NCBI GenBank assembly: GCA_002440825.1
Contig: DJVH01000055.1
Coordinates: forward strand, 1-7,681
From: Bacteriovoracaceae bacterium UBA6261
GTDB lineage: Bacteria > Bdellovibrionota > Bacteriovoracia > Bacteriovoracales > Bacteriovoracaceae
DNA: 7,681 nucleotides
Direction of reading: 5' to 3'
The notes beneath the pieces are model-generated. The model did not search any database, was not told where the DNA came from, and saw nothing but the letters and a program-made list of their open reading frames with translations. Below, one piece after another: positions 1 through 5,523 of the stretch (position 1 is the stretch's first letter; every line of letters begins with the position of its first letter). A program made the translations under genes and the position numbers.

Positions 1-758
1 ATGTTCATCTTAGTGTTCTTAGCTGATTCAGCAGCGAAGTCAGTATCTCTGATACGAGAGTTCGCAGCAGACAAGTTCTCACTTGAAGTTTGAAGGTTAT
101 TGATTGTAGAAGTCAGACGGTTTTGAACCGCACCAAGTTCTGCTCTCTGACCTGAAACATTTTGAATCGCCTGGTCGATTTTAGCTAGTGAAGCTTGTGA
201 ACCTTCTTTTGACGCTACAGAAATTTCGTCAATTCCAAGAGCAGCAAGACCAGCATTTTGTTTAGCTGCATCGTACTTGATTCTGTCCTGGAAATCATCA
301 TTGTTGATACCGATCTGGAAATCGAATTTATCGCCTGAACCGTTCAGAAGTTTTTTACCGTTGAACTCAGTCACTTGAGAAATTCTTTCCATTTCTTGTT
401 TCAAGTTTTGGTATTCAAGGTCAGTAAACTTTCTTTCAGCGTCACCTACTGTATCTGATGCTGATTGAACTGCAAGTTCGCGAAGACGAACGAGAATGTT
501 TGATGTTTCATTCAAACCACCTTCTGCAGTTTGAATCATCGAGATACCATCATTCGCGTTTCTTTCCGCTTGATTGACACCTCTGATTTGTGCTTTTAAT
601 TTTTCTGAGATCGCGAGTCCGGCAGCATCGTCTGCGGCCTTAACGATTCTAGAACCTGAAGACAACTTCCCTAGAGTCGAAGCCTGTTCCGTGCTGTTAG
701 CTCCTAATGTGCGTTGAGCAGAAAGAGAAGTAACGTTTGTGTTGATACGTAAACCCAT
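1..758 (-). CDS. fliC: Flagellin, 3' end cut by window edge
   Basis: Structural subunit of the flagellar filament, exported by the flagellar type III system and polymerised outside the cell. The minus strand reads MGLRINTNVTSLSAQRTLG at the N-terminus, followed by the conserved SSGSRIVKAADDAAGLAISEKL stretch (split here only by reading), NANDGISMIQTAEGGLNE and VRLRELAVQSASDT: the flagellin D0/D1 coiled-coil N-domain. The last residues in the window, around SRIRDTDFAAESAKNTKMN, are the conserved C-terminal domain. 252 codons are present and about 20-25 residues should be missing, so the whole protein is roughly 275 aa, a short flagellin with almost no D2/D3 variable region. The start ATG (758-756) follows GGAGG (minus strand of 766-770) with a 7-base gap. 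Its leader is unusually structured (774-802 and 847-894). Many relatives carry several flagellin paralogues, so which copy this is cannot be said. Confidence 0.96.
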   Translation of the reverse strand, partial: MGLRINTNVTSLSAQRTLGANSTEQASTLGKLSSGSRIVKAADDAAGLAISEKLKAQIRGVNQAERNANDGISMIQTAEGGLNETSNILVRLRELAVQSASDTVGDAERKFTDLEYQNLKQEMERISQVTEFNGKKLLNGSGDKFDFQIGINNDDFQDRIKYDAAKQNAGLAALGIDEISVASKEGSQASLAKIDQAIQNVSGQRAELGAVQNRLTSTINNLQTSSENLSAANSRIRDTDFAAESAKNTKMN

Positions 759-773
759 TAGAAATCCTCCGTG

Positions 774-802
774 TCATTACTCGCGTCCTTCCTTGGTAAT
801 GA
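774..802 (-). promoter_or_regulatory. Leader hairpin with GGA loop upstream of flagellin SD
   Basis: On the flagellin transcript, TCATTAC (802-796) and GTAATGA (780-774) form a perfect 7-bp stem around a 15-base loop holding GGAAGGA, i.e. two GGA motifs. The stem ends only three bases before the GGAGG Shine-Dalgarno, which itself lies in ACGGAGGA, a third GGA. GGA in a hairpin loop plus GGA at the SD is the arrangement CsrA/RsmA recognises, and flagellin mRNA is a known CsrA target in Bacillus subtilis (hag). Binding here is inferred. Confidence 0.5.
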
Positions 803-846
803 AAACTCACCTTGAGTCTTTCAACAGGCATCCATGCCCAACGATT

Positions 847-894
847 AGTCAATTTTGAATCGTGATTGTCACCATGACATTCACTTGATTGACT
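847..894 (-). promoter_or_regulatory. Nested stem-loop in flagellin upstream region
   Basis: Nested inverted repeats: outer arms AGTCAAT (847-853) and ATTGACT (888-894); middle arms GTGA (862-865) and TCAC (881-884); inner arms TGTCA (867-871) and TGACA (875-879) around a 3-base loop, with one T-T (A-A on the transcript) mismatch between middle and inner arms. The inner 23 bases alone give 9 pairs. It could be an RNA structure in a long flagellin 5' UTR or a dyad operator in DNA; the transcription start is not known. Confidence 0.45.
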
Positions 895-1103
895 GACTTC
901 TCGACACAATTGCAGAAGACATAAGAAAAATTTCTTAAAAAAATAGACAAAAATTTAACCGACAAAAAATAACAACCAAGAAGTTTGCTTTTTTCAAGTT
1001 CTTTTAGAGTAAAAAACTATGAAATATCGGACTGAAGCACTAGGCTTTGCCTTTTTCCTGCCCCTGGAATACACAAGAAAGAGAAATTTTCCGGGAGGTT
1101 TCT

Positions 1104-1586
1104 GTGCGCACGTCTACTTCTTTCACTCTTTTTGTTCTTTCAGTATCAACTCTTCTCACATTTTCATCCTGCGCCAGCAAAAAAGAAAAGCAGGAACTAA
1201 AACAAGAAGTGGCCAAGACATCTGAAATAAAAAATGAAGATGAATTGTATTCACTTGAAAAAAATCTTCTTGCTGAAAACAGCAATCTCAACCAGGAACA
1301 AAAAATTAAACTGCGTGAGTTGATTGAAAGAAATTACAAGGAGACACAAAGCATTCAGAATGAAATTGATAAAACAAAGGCCGTATTGTTCAAAGAACTT
1401 TTAAGCAATGAAAGCAGTAAAAGCAAGCTACGCATTCTTGAAAACCAGCTTCTTCGCCTCAACAAAAAGAAAACAAGAACATCATTAAGCTCGTATAGAG
1501 AGGCCAAAAATATTGTAGGTAAGAATGAAGTTCCCCTGGAAAAAACTTTAAACATGCTCGACAACAGAACAATCCATGAATTTTAG
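1104..1586 (+). CDS. Predicted helical lipoprotein, Spy/CpxP-like layout
   Basis: A 160-aa protein read from GTG at 1104, chosen because GGGAGG (1093-1098) sits five bases before it; the upstream in-frame ATG at 1047 has no ribosome binding site and would put 19 polar residues before the signal peptide. Residues 1-22 form a signal peptide ending in a slightly unusual lipobox, TFSS-C (Cys23), so the mature protein should be membrane-anchored in the envelope. Residues about 24-140 are Lys/Glu-rich and strongly helical. The segment LNQEQKIKLRELIE (62-75), then a second helix and a leucine-spaced third, resembles the LTxEQ layout of Spy/CpxP periplasmic chaperones and heavy-metal sensors. That match is by eye and modest; a generic coiled-coil lipoprotein is the alternative. 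It is the first gene of a unit with the next lipoprotein (11-base overlap), cbpA and cbpM. Confidence 0.8.
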   Translation: MRTSTSFTLFVLSVSTLLTFSSCASKKEKQELKQEVAKTSEIKNEDELYSLEKNLLAENSNLNQEQKIKLRELIERNYKETQSIQNEIDKTKAVLFKELLSNESSKSKLRILENQLLRLNKKKTRTSLSSYREAKNIVGKNEVPLEKTLNMLDNRTIHEF

Positions 1587-2031
1587 ACTCCTTGCCTTTC
1601 TCCTTTTTTTATCTGCCTGTACGACTCCCTATCAGAAGTTGGGAAAACGCGGCGGCTATAAGGAAGAAAAATTGAACGAGCATGTTTACCGGGTGACCTT
1701 TCAGGGCAACACCAGAACGAAAGACGAAAAAGTGTATCGCTATTTTCTCAAAAGATGCGCTGAACTTACGAAGCTGAACGGCTATCAGTACTTCATAGTC
1801 ATGAATACTGAAGACAAAAGCCGGACGGCCCTCGTCATGCAAGAAGGCACTCCTAAAAATCAGAAACCCGTAACAACCGTAGCCTACTCTTCCGATACGG
1901 GCTTCATTCCTATTGAGCATAAAAACATCGTGAACCATGTCATTGTAGGCGAAATTGCCATGTTTAAAGACGGTGAAGAGCCACTGGATGCTTTTAAAGC
2001 AGACGAAGTTTTGGAAAGTATCAGGAAATAA
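1576..2031 (+). CDS. Lipoprotein, CC0125/CC1285-like
   Basis: A 151-aa lipoprotein: hydrophobic signal MNFRLLAFLLFLSAC with a textbook lipobox LSAC (Cys15). The mature part begins TTPYQ, then GGY at 26-28, followed by VYRVTFQGNTRT (37-48) and YFLKRCAELTKLNGYQYF (56-73). This order (GGY, a strand with FxGN, then RCAELT...GY.YF) is the signature of the CC0125/CC1285 family of small lipoproteins found across Proteobacteria. Their function is not established. The start codon overlaps the end of the preceding lipoprotein gene by 11 bases and the stop is three bases before cbpA, so it is almost certainly co-transcribed and translationally linked. Asp does not follow Cys at +2 (Thr does), which in E. 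coli would favour outer-membrane sorting; other phyla may differ. Confidence 0.88.
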   Translation: MNFRLLAFLLFLSACTTPYQKLGKRGGYKEEKLNEHVYRVTFQGNTRTKDEKVYRYFLKRCAELTKLNGYQYFIVMNTEDKSRTALVMQEGTPKNQKPVTTVAYSSDTGFIPIEHKNIVNHVIVGEIAMFKDGEEPLDAFKADEVLESIRK

Positions 2032-2034
2032 ATT

Positions 2035-2967
2035 ATGAGTAAAAATCCCTACGCTGTTTTAGGTGTAAAAGAAACGGCCACTCAGGAAGAAATAAAAAAA
2101 GCGTATCGATCGCTGGCCAAAAAACATCACCCTGATTTGAATCCCGGCAATAAACAGAACGAAGCAAAATTCAAAGAAATATCCCATGCCTATGACCAGA
2201 TCGGTACTCCTGAGGCGCGTGCGAAATTCGATCGCGGCGAGACAGAAGAAAATCCGTTTCAGCAAGGCGGGCAAGGAAGGCAATGGTCTTCATACTACAA
2301 TACACAACAAAACAGCGGAAGGTATTCTCAGTCTTTTGCAGATGCTTTTGGCGATGAAGATTTATTTGAACAAATATTCGGAAGAAGCCGTTCCGGAAAA
2401 AAATCTAGACAACATACCAATGAGGATATGCACTACCAGATGGATATAAGTTTTGCTGATTCCATCCTGGGTGCAGAAAAAGTGATTACCCTCGCCAATG
2501 GAAAAAATTTAAGCGTGAAAATTCCAGCGGGAATTGAAGATGGAAAGAAATTGCGTTTTAAGGGCCAGGGCAATCATGATTTTGCGGATGTTCCCGCAGG
2601 AGATGCATTTATTCAGATAAATGTTCTTCCTGAAAAAGGCTGGATCAGAAACGGCGATGATGTCGAAATGGAATTGCCTGTTTCTTTTTTTGAGGCGATT
2701 TTAGGTGCTGAAATTTCGGTGAATACTTTGCACGGTCCAGTCATGTTAAAAATTCCGCCTGGAGTGAGTACCGGAACAAAAATGCGGATTAAAGGCAAAG
2801 GTGTTCTAAGCAATGCCAAACAAGGCAATCAAATTGTAAAACTGAAAGTCATGACTCCAAAAAATCCAGAACCCGGAATGGTGGATGAATTGAAAAAAAT
2901 TCAGACGAAGTATCAATACAATCCGAGGGAATCGATGAGTGAGAATCACGCCGGAGGAACGACATGA
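2035..2967 (+). CDS. cbpA: DnaJ-like co-chaperone CbpA (class B J-protein)
   Basis: A 310-aa cytosolic Hsp40 that should stimulate DnaK ATPase activity and deliver substrates. The J domain is residues 4-68: NPYAVLGV, then helix II KKAYRSLAKKHHPD with the HPD motif at 32-34, and KFDRG (64-68) closing it. A linker of roughly 70-130 is rich in Gly, Gln, Phe and Ser in place of a long G/F region. Two C-terminal substrate-binding barrels follow (about 134-205 and 208-275), each with the KIPxG...KxRxKGxG signature (162-179 and 239-256). There are no CxxCxGxG zinc-finger repeats and in fact no cysteine at all, which makes it CbpA rather than DnaJ. The ATGA overlap (2964-2967) with cbpM supports the assignment. 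In E. coli CbpA is also a nucleoid-associated protein of stationary phase; DNA binding here is not tested by sequence. Confidence 0.95.
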   Translation: MSKNPYAVLGVKETATQEEIKKAYRSLAKKHHPDLNPGNKQNEAKFKEISHAYDQIGTPEARAKFDRGETEENPFQQGGQGRQWSSYYNTQQNSGRYSQSFADAFGDEDLFEQIFGRSRSGKKSRQHTNEDMHYQMDISFADSILGAEKVITLANGKNLSVKIPAGIEDGKKLRFKGQGNHDFADVPAGDAFIQINVLPEKGWIRNGDDVEMELPVSFFEAILGAEISVNTLHGPVMLKIPPGVSTGTKMRIKGKGVLSNAKQGNQIVKLKVMTPKNPEPGMVDELKKIQTKYQYNPRESMSENHAGGTT

Positions 2968-3221
2968 AAACCATCAACACCTATCAGATAAAAGATGCAG
3001 CAAAGAATTGCGGCGTGGATAAAGCTGTCATTCTCCAGTTTATTCAGGAAGAATGGATTACTCCTTTTGATAAAAATCAACTACAGCTAGATGACGAAGA
3101 TTTGGAAAGAATTAAATTGATTGCAGAATTGCAGGACCTTGGTGTGAATGATGATGCCGTTCCGATCATTTTACATTTGATCGATCAGCTCAATCTTTAC
3201 CACCAAGGTCTTCGCCACTAA
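2964..3221 (+). CDS. cbpM: Chaperone modulator CbpM-like protein
   Basis: An 85-aa protein whose ATG overlaps the cbpA stop (ATGA), with GGAGG at 2953-2957 six bases before it. In E. coli CbpM binds the CbpA J domain and inhibits both its co-chaperone activity and its DNA binding. Visible features match that family: an N-terminal MerR-like helical part (YQIKDAAKNCGVDKAVILQF, about 7-26), a short EEWITPF turn (29-35), and a C-terminal dimerisation region with the characteristic RIKLIAELQDLGVNDDAV (49-66) and IILHLIDQL (68-76). It is somewhat shorter than the usual 100 or so residues. The context directly behind cbpA makes the assignment strong. Its stop codon overlaps, on the opposite strand, the stop of the converging CsbD-like gene, so there is no room for a dedicated terminator. 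Confidence 0.9.
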   Translation: MKTINTYQIKDAAKNCGVDKAVILQFIQEEWITPFDKNQLQLDDEDLERIKLIAELQDLGVNDDAVPIILHLIDQLNLYHQGLRH

Positions 3222-3466
3222 TAGACAATGTTTTTATTGGGAAGATAATAAGTCGGTCCCTTTTTTGGATTGAGTGCTTTTTTAAATTCTAAAAGCTCAT
3301 GATCCGCTCTTTCTTTTGAATAGCAGTAAACCTGCTGTATTTTATCCGAAAGAAGATCCAGCTTGCCGCGAAAAAGATCAATTTCTTCTTCTTCGATCTG
3401 ATCCCAATTCATCTTGATCATTTCTCTCACTTCAGGCCATCTGCTTTTAGTAAAATCTCTGCTCAT
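3218..3466 (-). CDS. Small CsbD-like stress protein
   Basis: An 82-aa protein. I start it at ATG 3466-3464 because GGAGG (minus strand of 3471-3475) lies four bases upstream; the frame stays open to 3544 but that extension has no ribosome binding site and an unlikely sequence. The CsbD pattern is clear: MNWDQIEEEEIDLFRGKLD (19-37) corresponds to the family's NWdqieG...G.L...D, and LSDKIQQVYCYSKERADHE (39-57) to its LvGkIqerYGYskeeA core. CsbD proteins are small, soluble, induced by general stress (sigma-B in B. subtilis), and of unknown biochemical function. Here the usual Gly of YGYSKE is Cys48, and the Gly after WDQIE is Glu. Residues 66-82 are a basic/aromatic tail (NPKKGPTYYLPNKNIVY) outside the domain. 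A second CsbD domain occurs in the gene at 6809. Confidence 0.85.
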   Translation of the reverse strand: MSRDFTKSRWPEVREMIKMNWDQIEEEEIDLFRGKLDLLSDKIQQVYCYSKERADHELLEFKKALNPKKGPTYYLPNKNIVY

Positions 3467-3590
3467 GAATCCTCCGTAAACTGTTTGTTGTGTGTAATAC
3501 ATGTGAAAAAAGTTTTTTCTTATATAAGAGCTAAAATTTATCAATTTTGCTTAGCAGATCAACTGAAGGATCCTATGGTCAGGAGGCCTT
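3467..3590. promoter_or_regulatory. Divergent promoter region with 12-bp palindrome
   Basis: Only 124 bases separate the CsbD-like gene (leftward) from the 60-aa membrane protein gene (rightward). Near the middle is a perfect palindrome TCTTATATAAGA (3518-3529). It contains TATAAG on both strands, so it may provide overlapping -10 elements or act as an operator. I could not find good -35 boxes at the right spacing for either direction, so the promoter reading is tentative. Confidence 0.35.
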
Positions 3591-3773
3591 ATGTTTGAAC
3601 GCCATAAATCAAAAATGTCTGACAAAGAAGATCGTCTGGTTAACCGGGATGATATTCTTCACCATCATTCAGGAAGCACGTTTTCGGAAAAAGAAGTGAA
3701 CATAGTTCTTTTGATCATTCTTGCCGTCATTCTGCTTCTTTTTTGGGTTCCGCTTGCGGAACTAATTCAGTAA
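3591..3773 (+). CDS. Small single-pass membrane protein (60 aa)
   Basis: Not recognised as a named family. The first 36 residues are hydrophilic, with several Lys/Asp/Glu and a HHH cluster (25-27); residues 37-54 (NIVLLIILAVILLLFWVP) form one confident transmembrane helix; a short tail LAELIQ follows. With a charged N-terminus and no cleavage site this is an inner-membrane protein. The start is fixed by AGGAGGCC (3581-3588) two bases before ATG. Its stop TAA (3771-3773) merges into the Shine-Dalgarno of the next small gene, implying coupled translation of the two. The placement, divergent from a CsbD-like gene, suggests a stress or envelope role, but that is guilt by association. Confidence 0.75.
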   Translation: MFERHKSKMSDKEDRLVNRDDILHHHSGSTFSEKEVNIVLLIILAVILLLFWVPLAELIQ

Positions 3774-3782
3774 GGAGGCCAT

Positions 3783-3932
3783 ATGAGCTTAGGAAATTTT
3801 CCTCAAGATCCCTATGAACCTGTAAAAAAACAACGGCCGCCAAAGGCTCCTTCGATCGATGAACCAAGTCCGTCACAAAAAGATAATGATGAAGACGACA
3901 CTGGTTGGGATGAAGGAATTTTATCTGTTTGA
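3783..3932 (+). CDS. Small acidic, proline-rich protein (49 aa)
   Basis: A short gene read as MSLGNFPQDPYEPVKKQRPP to 20, then a Pro/Ser-rich middle (KAPSIDEPSPSQ, 21-32) and an acidic end DNDEDDTGWDEGILSV (34-49). No membrane segment, no signal peptide, no cysteine; it looks intrinsically disordered. Support for it being real: an excellent ribosome binding site AGGAGGCC (3773-3780) spaced exactly as in the preceding gene, overlap of that site with the upstream stop codon, and a hairpin that begins just after the TGA. I do not recognise a family. It may be a soluble partner of the 60-aa membrane protein made from the same message. Confidence 0.65.
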   Translation: MSLGNFPQDPYEPVKKQRPPKAPSIDEPSPSQKDNDEDDTGWDEGILSV

Positions 3933-3934
3933 TT

Positions 3935-3955
3935 AAGGGGACTTCGAGCCCCCTT
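3935..3955. terminator. Hairpin between converging genes
   Basis: AAGGGG (3935-3940) pairs with CCCCTT (3950-3955) around a 9-base loop, directly between the 49-aa gene (stop 3932) and the LysR gene (stop at 3976 on the minus strand). The stem is six base pairs, and there is no good T tract on either side (CTTTCCCCC after it on the plus strand, CCTTAATC on the minus), so it is a weak or imperfect bidirectional terminator rather than a textbook one. Confidence 0.5.
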
Positions 3956-3975
3956 TCCCCCAGGGCTGTCCAGAC

Positions 3976-4905
3976 TTAAGCGGTAGCAATATCCTTAAAG
4001 CAGATTTCACGGAAAGAATCTGAAAAATGCTGAATGAGTTGATCATCTTTGTTTTGATTGTGACATGTCAAAGAGACATTGTATTTCCAGAAACCTTCTT
4101 TAGGACCGATCATCTGAAGCGTTTTGTCCTTGATAAATTGATTCACATACAAAACGGGGAAGAAGGCAAGGCCGATTTCATCTGTCACGGCGTGAACCAG
4201 TGAACCAATGACATCGCTTTCAAAGGCGATCTTCTTTTTCATTTTATTGGATTCGAAAAATTTGTCGATTTCTCCTCTGAATCTTATTTTTGAAGAAGGA
4301 ACGATCCACTGAGCTTCACTATTCTCAGAAAGACCATCAAGAACTTCAGCAGAGTTTTCGGCCGTTGGGGCCTTGAATTTTGTTGAACAAGTCAAAACGA
4401 CTGGTACTTCCGCTTTTTGAAGATCATGGAAATTTGTATCAGTCATAGACATATCAGTTACGACGGCATCAAACTCTTTGAATTTTAATTTTTCATTGAG
4501 TTGTTGTTGGGTCGCAGAAATAACTGTAACTTTAGGTCTTTTATCGACATCGTACTTTTTTAAAAAATTGCTTACGACCTCGGCCACAAAAGAACGATCC
4601 ACATGCTCAGAAACACCAATGCAAATCTTTCTTGTAGAAGAAGGCACTCTTTTAGAAATAAGCTCATTCATTTTCTCAGAAAACTCAAACATCTGACGAC
4701 AAAAACCAAAAACTTCCTGACCTGAGCTGGTCAACTCAATCGTACGTCCTGCTTTTTGGAATAACTTTAAATCAAGAGATTGCTCGAGAACTTTCAACTG
4801 GCTTGATAAGGACGGTTGGCTGATTCTCAAATGAGATGAGGCAGAAGTCACACCGCCTGCTTTAGCTGTAACGTAGAAGTAATAGAGGTGATTGTAGTTG
4901 TACAT
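3976..4905 (-). CDS. LysR-family transcriptional regulator
   Basis: A 309-aa DNA-binding regulator. The N-terminal winged helix-turn-helix covers residues 1-62: NYNHLYYFYVTAKAGGVTSA (3-22), recognition helix around SQPSLSSQLKVLEQSL (29-44), and LKLFQKAGRTIELTSSG (46-62). The opening YNHLYYF is typical of the NhaR-like branch. Residues about 90-309 should fold as the two-lobed periplasmic-binding-like effector domain; GVSEHVDRSFVAEVVSNF starts its first lobe. The ligand cannot be read from sequence. It is the last gene behind three envelope genes (39 bases after the nearest), so local or auto-regulation of that unit is plausible. The ribosome binding site is weak (AAGGG, minus strand of 4912-4916), and it sits in an arm of the 4911-4930 dyad. 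Confidence 0.92.
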   Translation of the reverse strand: MYNYNHLYYFYVTAKAGGVTSASSHLRISQPSLSSQLKVLEQSLDLKLFQKAGRTIELTSSGQEVFGFCRQMFEFSEKMNELISKRVPSSTRKICIGVSEHVDRSFVAEVVSNFLKKYDVDKRPKVTVISATQQQLNEKLKFKEFDAVVTDMSMTDTNFHDLQKAEVPVVLTCSTKFKAPTAENSAEVLDGLSENSEAQWIVPSSKIRFRGEIDKFFESNKMKKKIAFESDVIGSLVHAVTDEIGLAFFPVLYVNQFIKDKTLQMIGPKEGFWKYNVSLTCHNQNKDDQLIQHFSDSFREICFKDIATA

Positions 4906-4910
4906 AGTTT

Positions 4911-4930
4911 ACCCTTTTTTAAAAAATGGT
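4911..4930 (-). promoter_or_regulatory. Imperfect 20-bp dyad over the LysR ribosome binding site
   Basis: ACC (4911-4913) and GGT (4928-4930) flank a perfect T6A6 core (4915-4926), with one mismatched pair (4914/4927). On the transcript this could fold, weakly, so that the only SD-like sequence for the LysR gene is in the downstream arm. As DNA it could also be an operator for autoregulation or simply a bent A-tract. Confidence 0.35.
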
Positions 4931-4944
4931 TGATATCGTCGCGA

Positions 4945-5499
4945 TTAAAATTTCGTTCCCTTAATTTGTGTATCTGGAATTGTGATTGTTAAGTGAAAAG
5001 TTCGTGCGCCTTTCAGTTCAGGCGGCAATTGAATAAACGGCGCTTTTTCAAGTGGGACAATAATCTCCACTTGATAAGAACTAAACTGAGCGAGTTTCTT
5101 CTTTAAAAGCATACTGTCATCTACCTTCACTTTATCGTTACCAATCAGTAAGATTGCATCTATTAAGCGAAAATTCCTTTTTAATTTGTCCGACCATTCA
5201 TTAGCGGTAAACTCTGGAGAACGAAAACTGATTACCTTCGCCTCGTTTTTCTTAATAATTTTATCGTAATCTTTTTTTGTCTTTGGATCCTGGATTTCAA
5301 AATCCCCTGCTTTCATGGATGCCTGTAGTGAAAATTTAGCATTTCCCGCATCTTTAAATTCAGCAGTACCTCTGCAGTTCGTTGCAATTTTGTCCTGTAT
5401 AACAAGTTCAGCGCACACTGAACTTAAATTCTCATCATAGGTAAGGGCCCAGGTATTGGCGCAAATAAATGTCGTCATTAATAATACAAAGGCCCTCAT
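4945..5499 (-). CDS. Secreted protein of unknown function (184 aa)
   Basis: Residues 1-18 (MRAFVLLMTTFICANTWA) are a signal peptide with an AxA-like NTWA site, so the mature protein begins near LTYDEN and should be periplasmic or surface-exposed. Two cysteines after it (Cys29, Cys42) could form a disulphide. The rest alternates short beta-like runs (AKFSLQAS, AKVISFRS, SYQVEIIVPL, ARTFHLTITIP) with a Lys-rich middle (73-88) and looks like a beta-rich fold. The layout faintly recalls YceI-type lipocalin-like proteins, but I see no decisive motif and do not assign it. It is 24 bases downstream of the beta-barrel gene and 39 bases upstream of LysR in the same direction, hence probably one transcript. 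The ribosome binding site is only a purine run (AGAGAGAG). Confidence 0.8.
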   Translation of the reverse strand: MRAFVLLMTTFICANTWALTYDENLSSVCAELVIQDKIATNCRGTAEFKDAGNAKFSLQASMKAGDFEIQDPKTKKDYDKIIKKNEAKVISFRSPEFTANEWSDKLKRNFRLIDAILLIGNDKVKVDDSMLLKKKLAQFSSYQVEIIVPLEKAPFIQLPPELKGARTFHLTITIPDTQIKGTKF

Positions 5500-5523
5500 A
5501 GATACTTACTCTCTCTTTTTAAA

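Larger units (their letters stand above)
759..1103. other. Divergent intergenic region, flagellin / lipoprotein operon
   Basis: 345 bases between the flagellin start and the lipoprotein GTG. The flagellin-proximal half holds the two stem-loops listed separately. Farther up, TAAGAAA (922-928) and TTTCTTA (931-937) form a 16-bp near-palindrome in AT-rich DNA. I looked for a sigma-28 flagellar promoter (TAAA, then GCCGATAA) on the minus strand and found no convincing match. On the plus strand only weak hexamers occur (TTGCTT at 985-990 with GTAAAA-like sequence downstream), so I do not call a promoter for the lipoprotein operon. No coding sequence with a ribosome binding site is visible here. 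Confidence 0.6.

Noticed and set aside
697..909. 70-aa minus-strand frame overlapping the flagellin start
   Set aside because: It overlaps the flagellin N-terminus in another frame and runs through the leader stem-loops; no ribosome binding site and no protein-like composition.
771..1018. Sigma-28 (FliA) promoter for flagellin
   Set aside because: I searched the minus strand for TAAA followed by GCCGATAA at the usual spacing and found no acceptable match; the promoter may diverge or lie elsewhere.
1042..1060. AGGC-TTT-GCCT hairpin followed by T run as an attenuator in the lipoprotein leader
   Set aside because: A four-bp stem with a 3-base loop is too weak to support termination.
1019..1225. 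68-aa plus-strand frame before the first lipoprotein
   Set aside because: No ribosome binding site, overlaps the lipoprotein in another frame, and composition is not protein-like.
3467..3544. N-terminal extension of the CsbD-like protein to 108 aa
   Set aside because: The internal ATG at 3466 has a strong GGAGG at four bases, while the extension crosses the AT-rich palindrome and has no SD.
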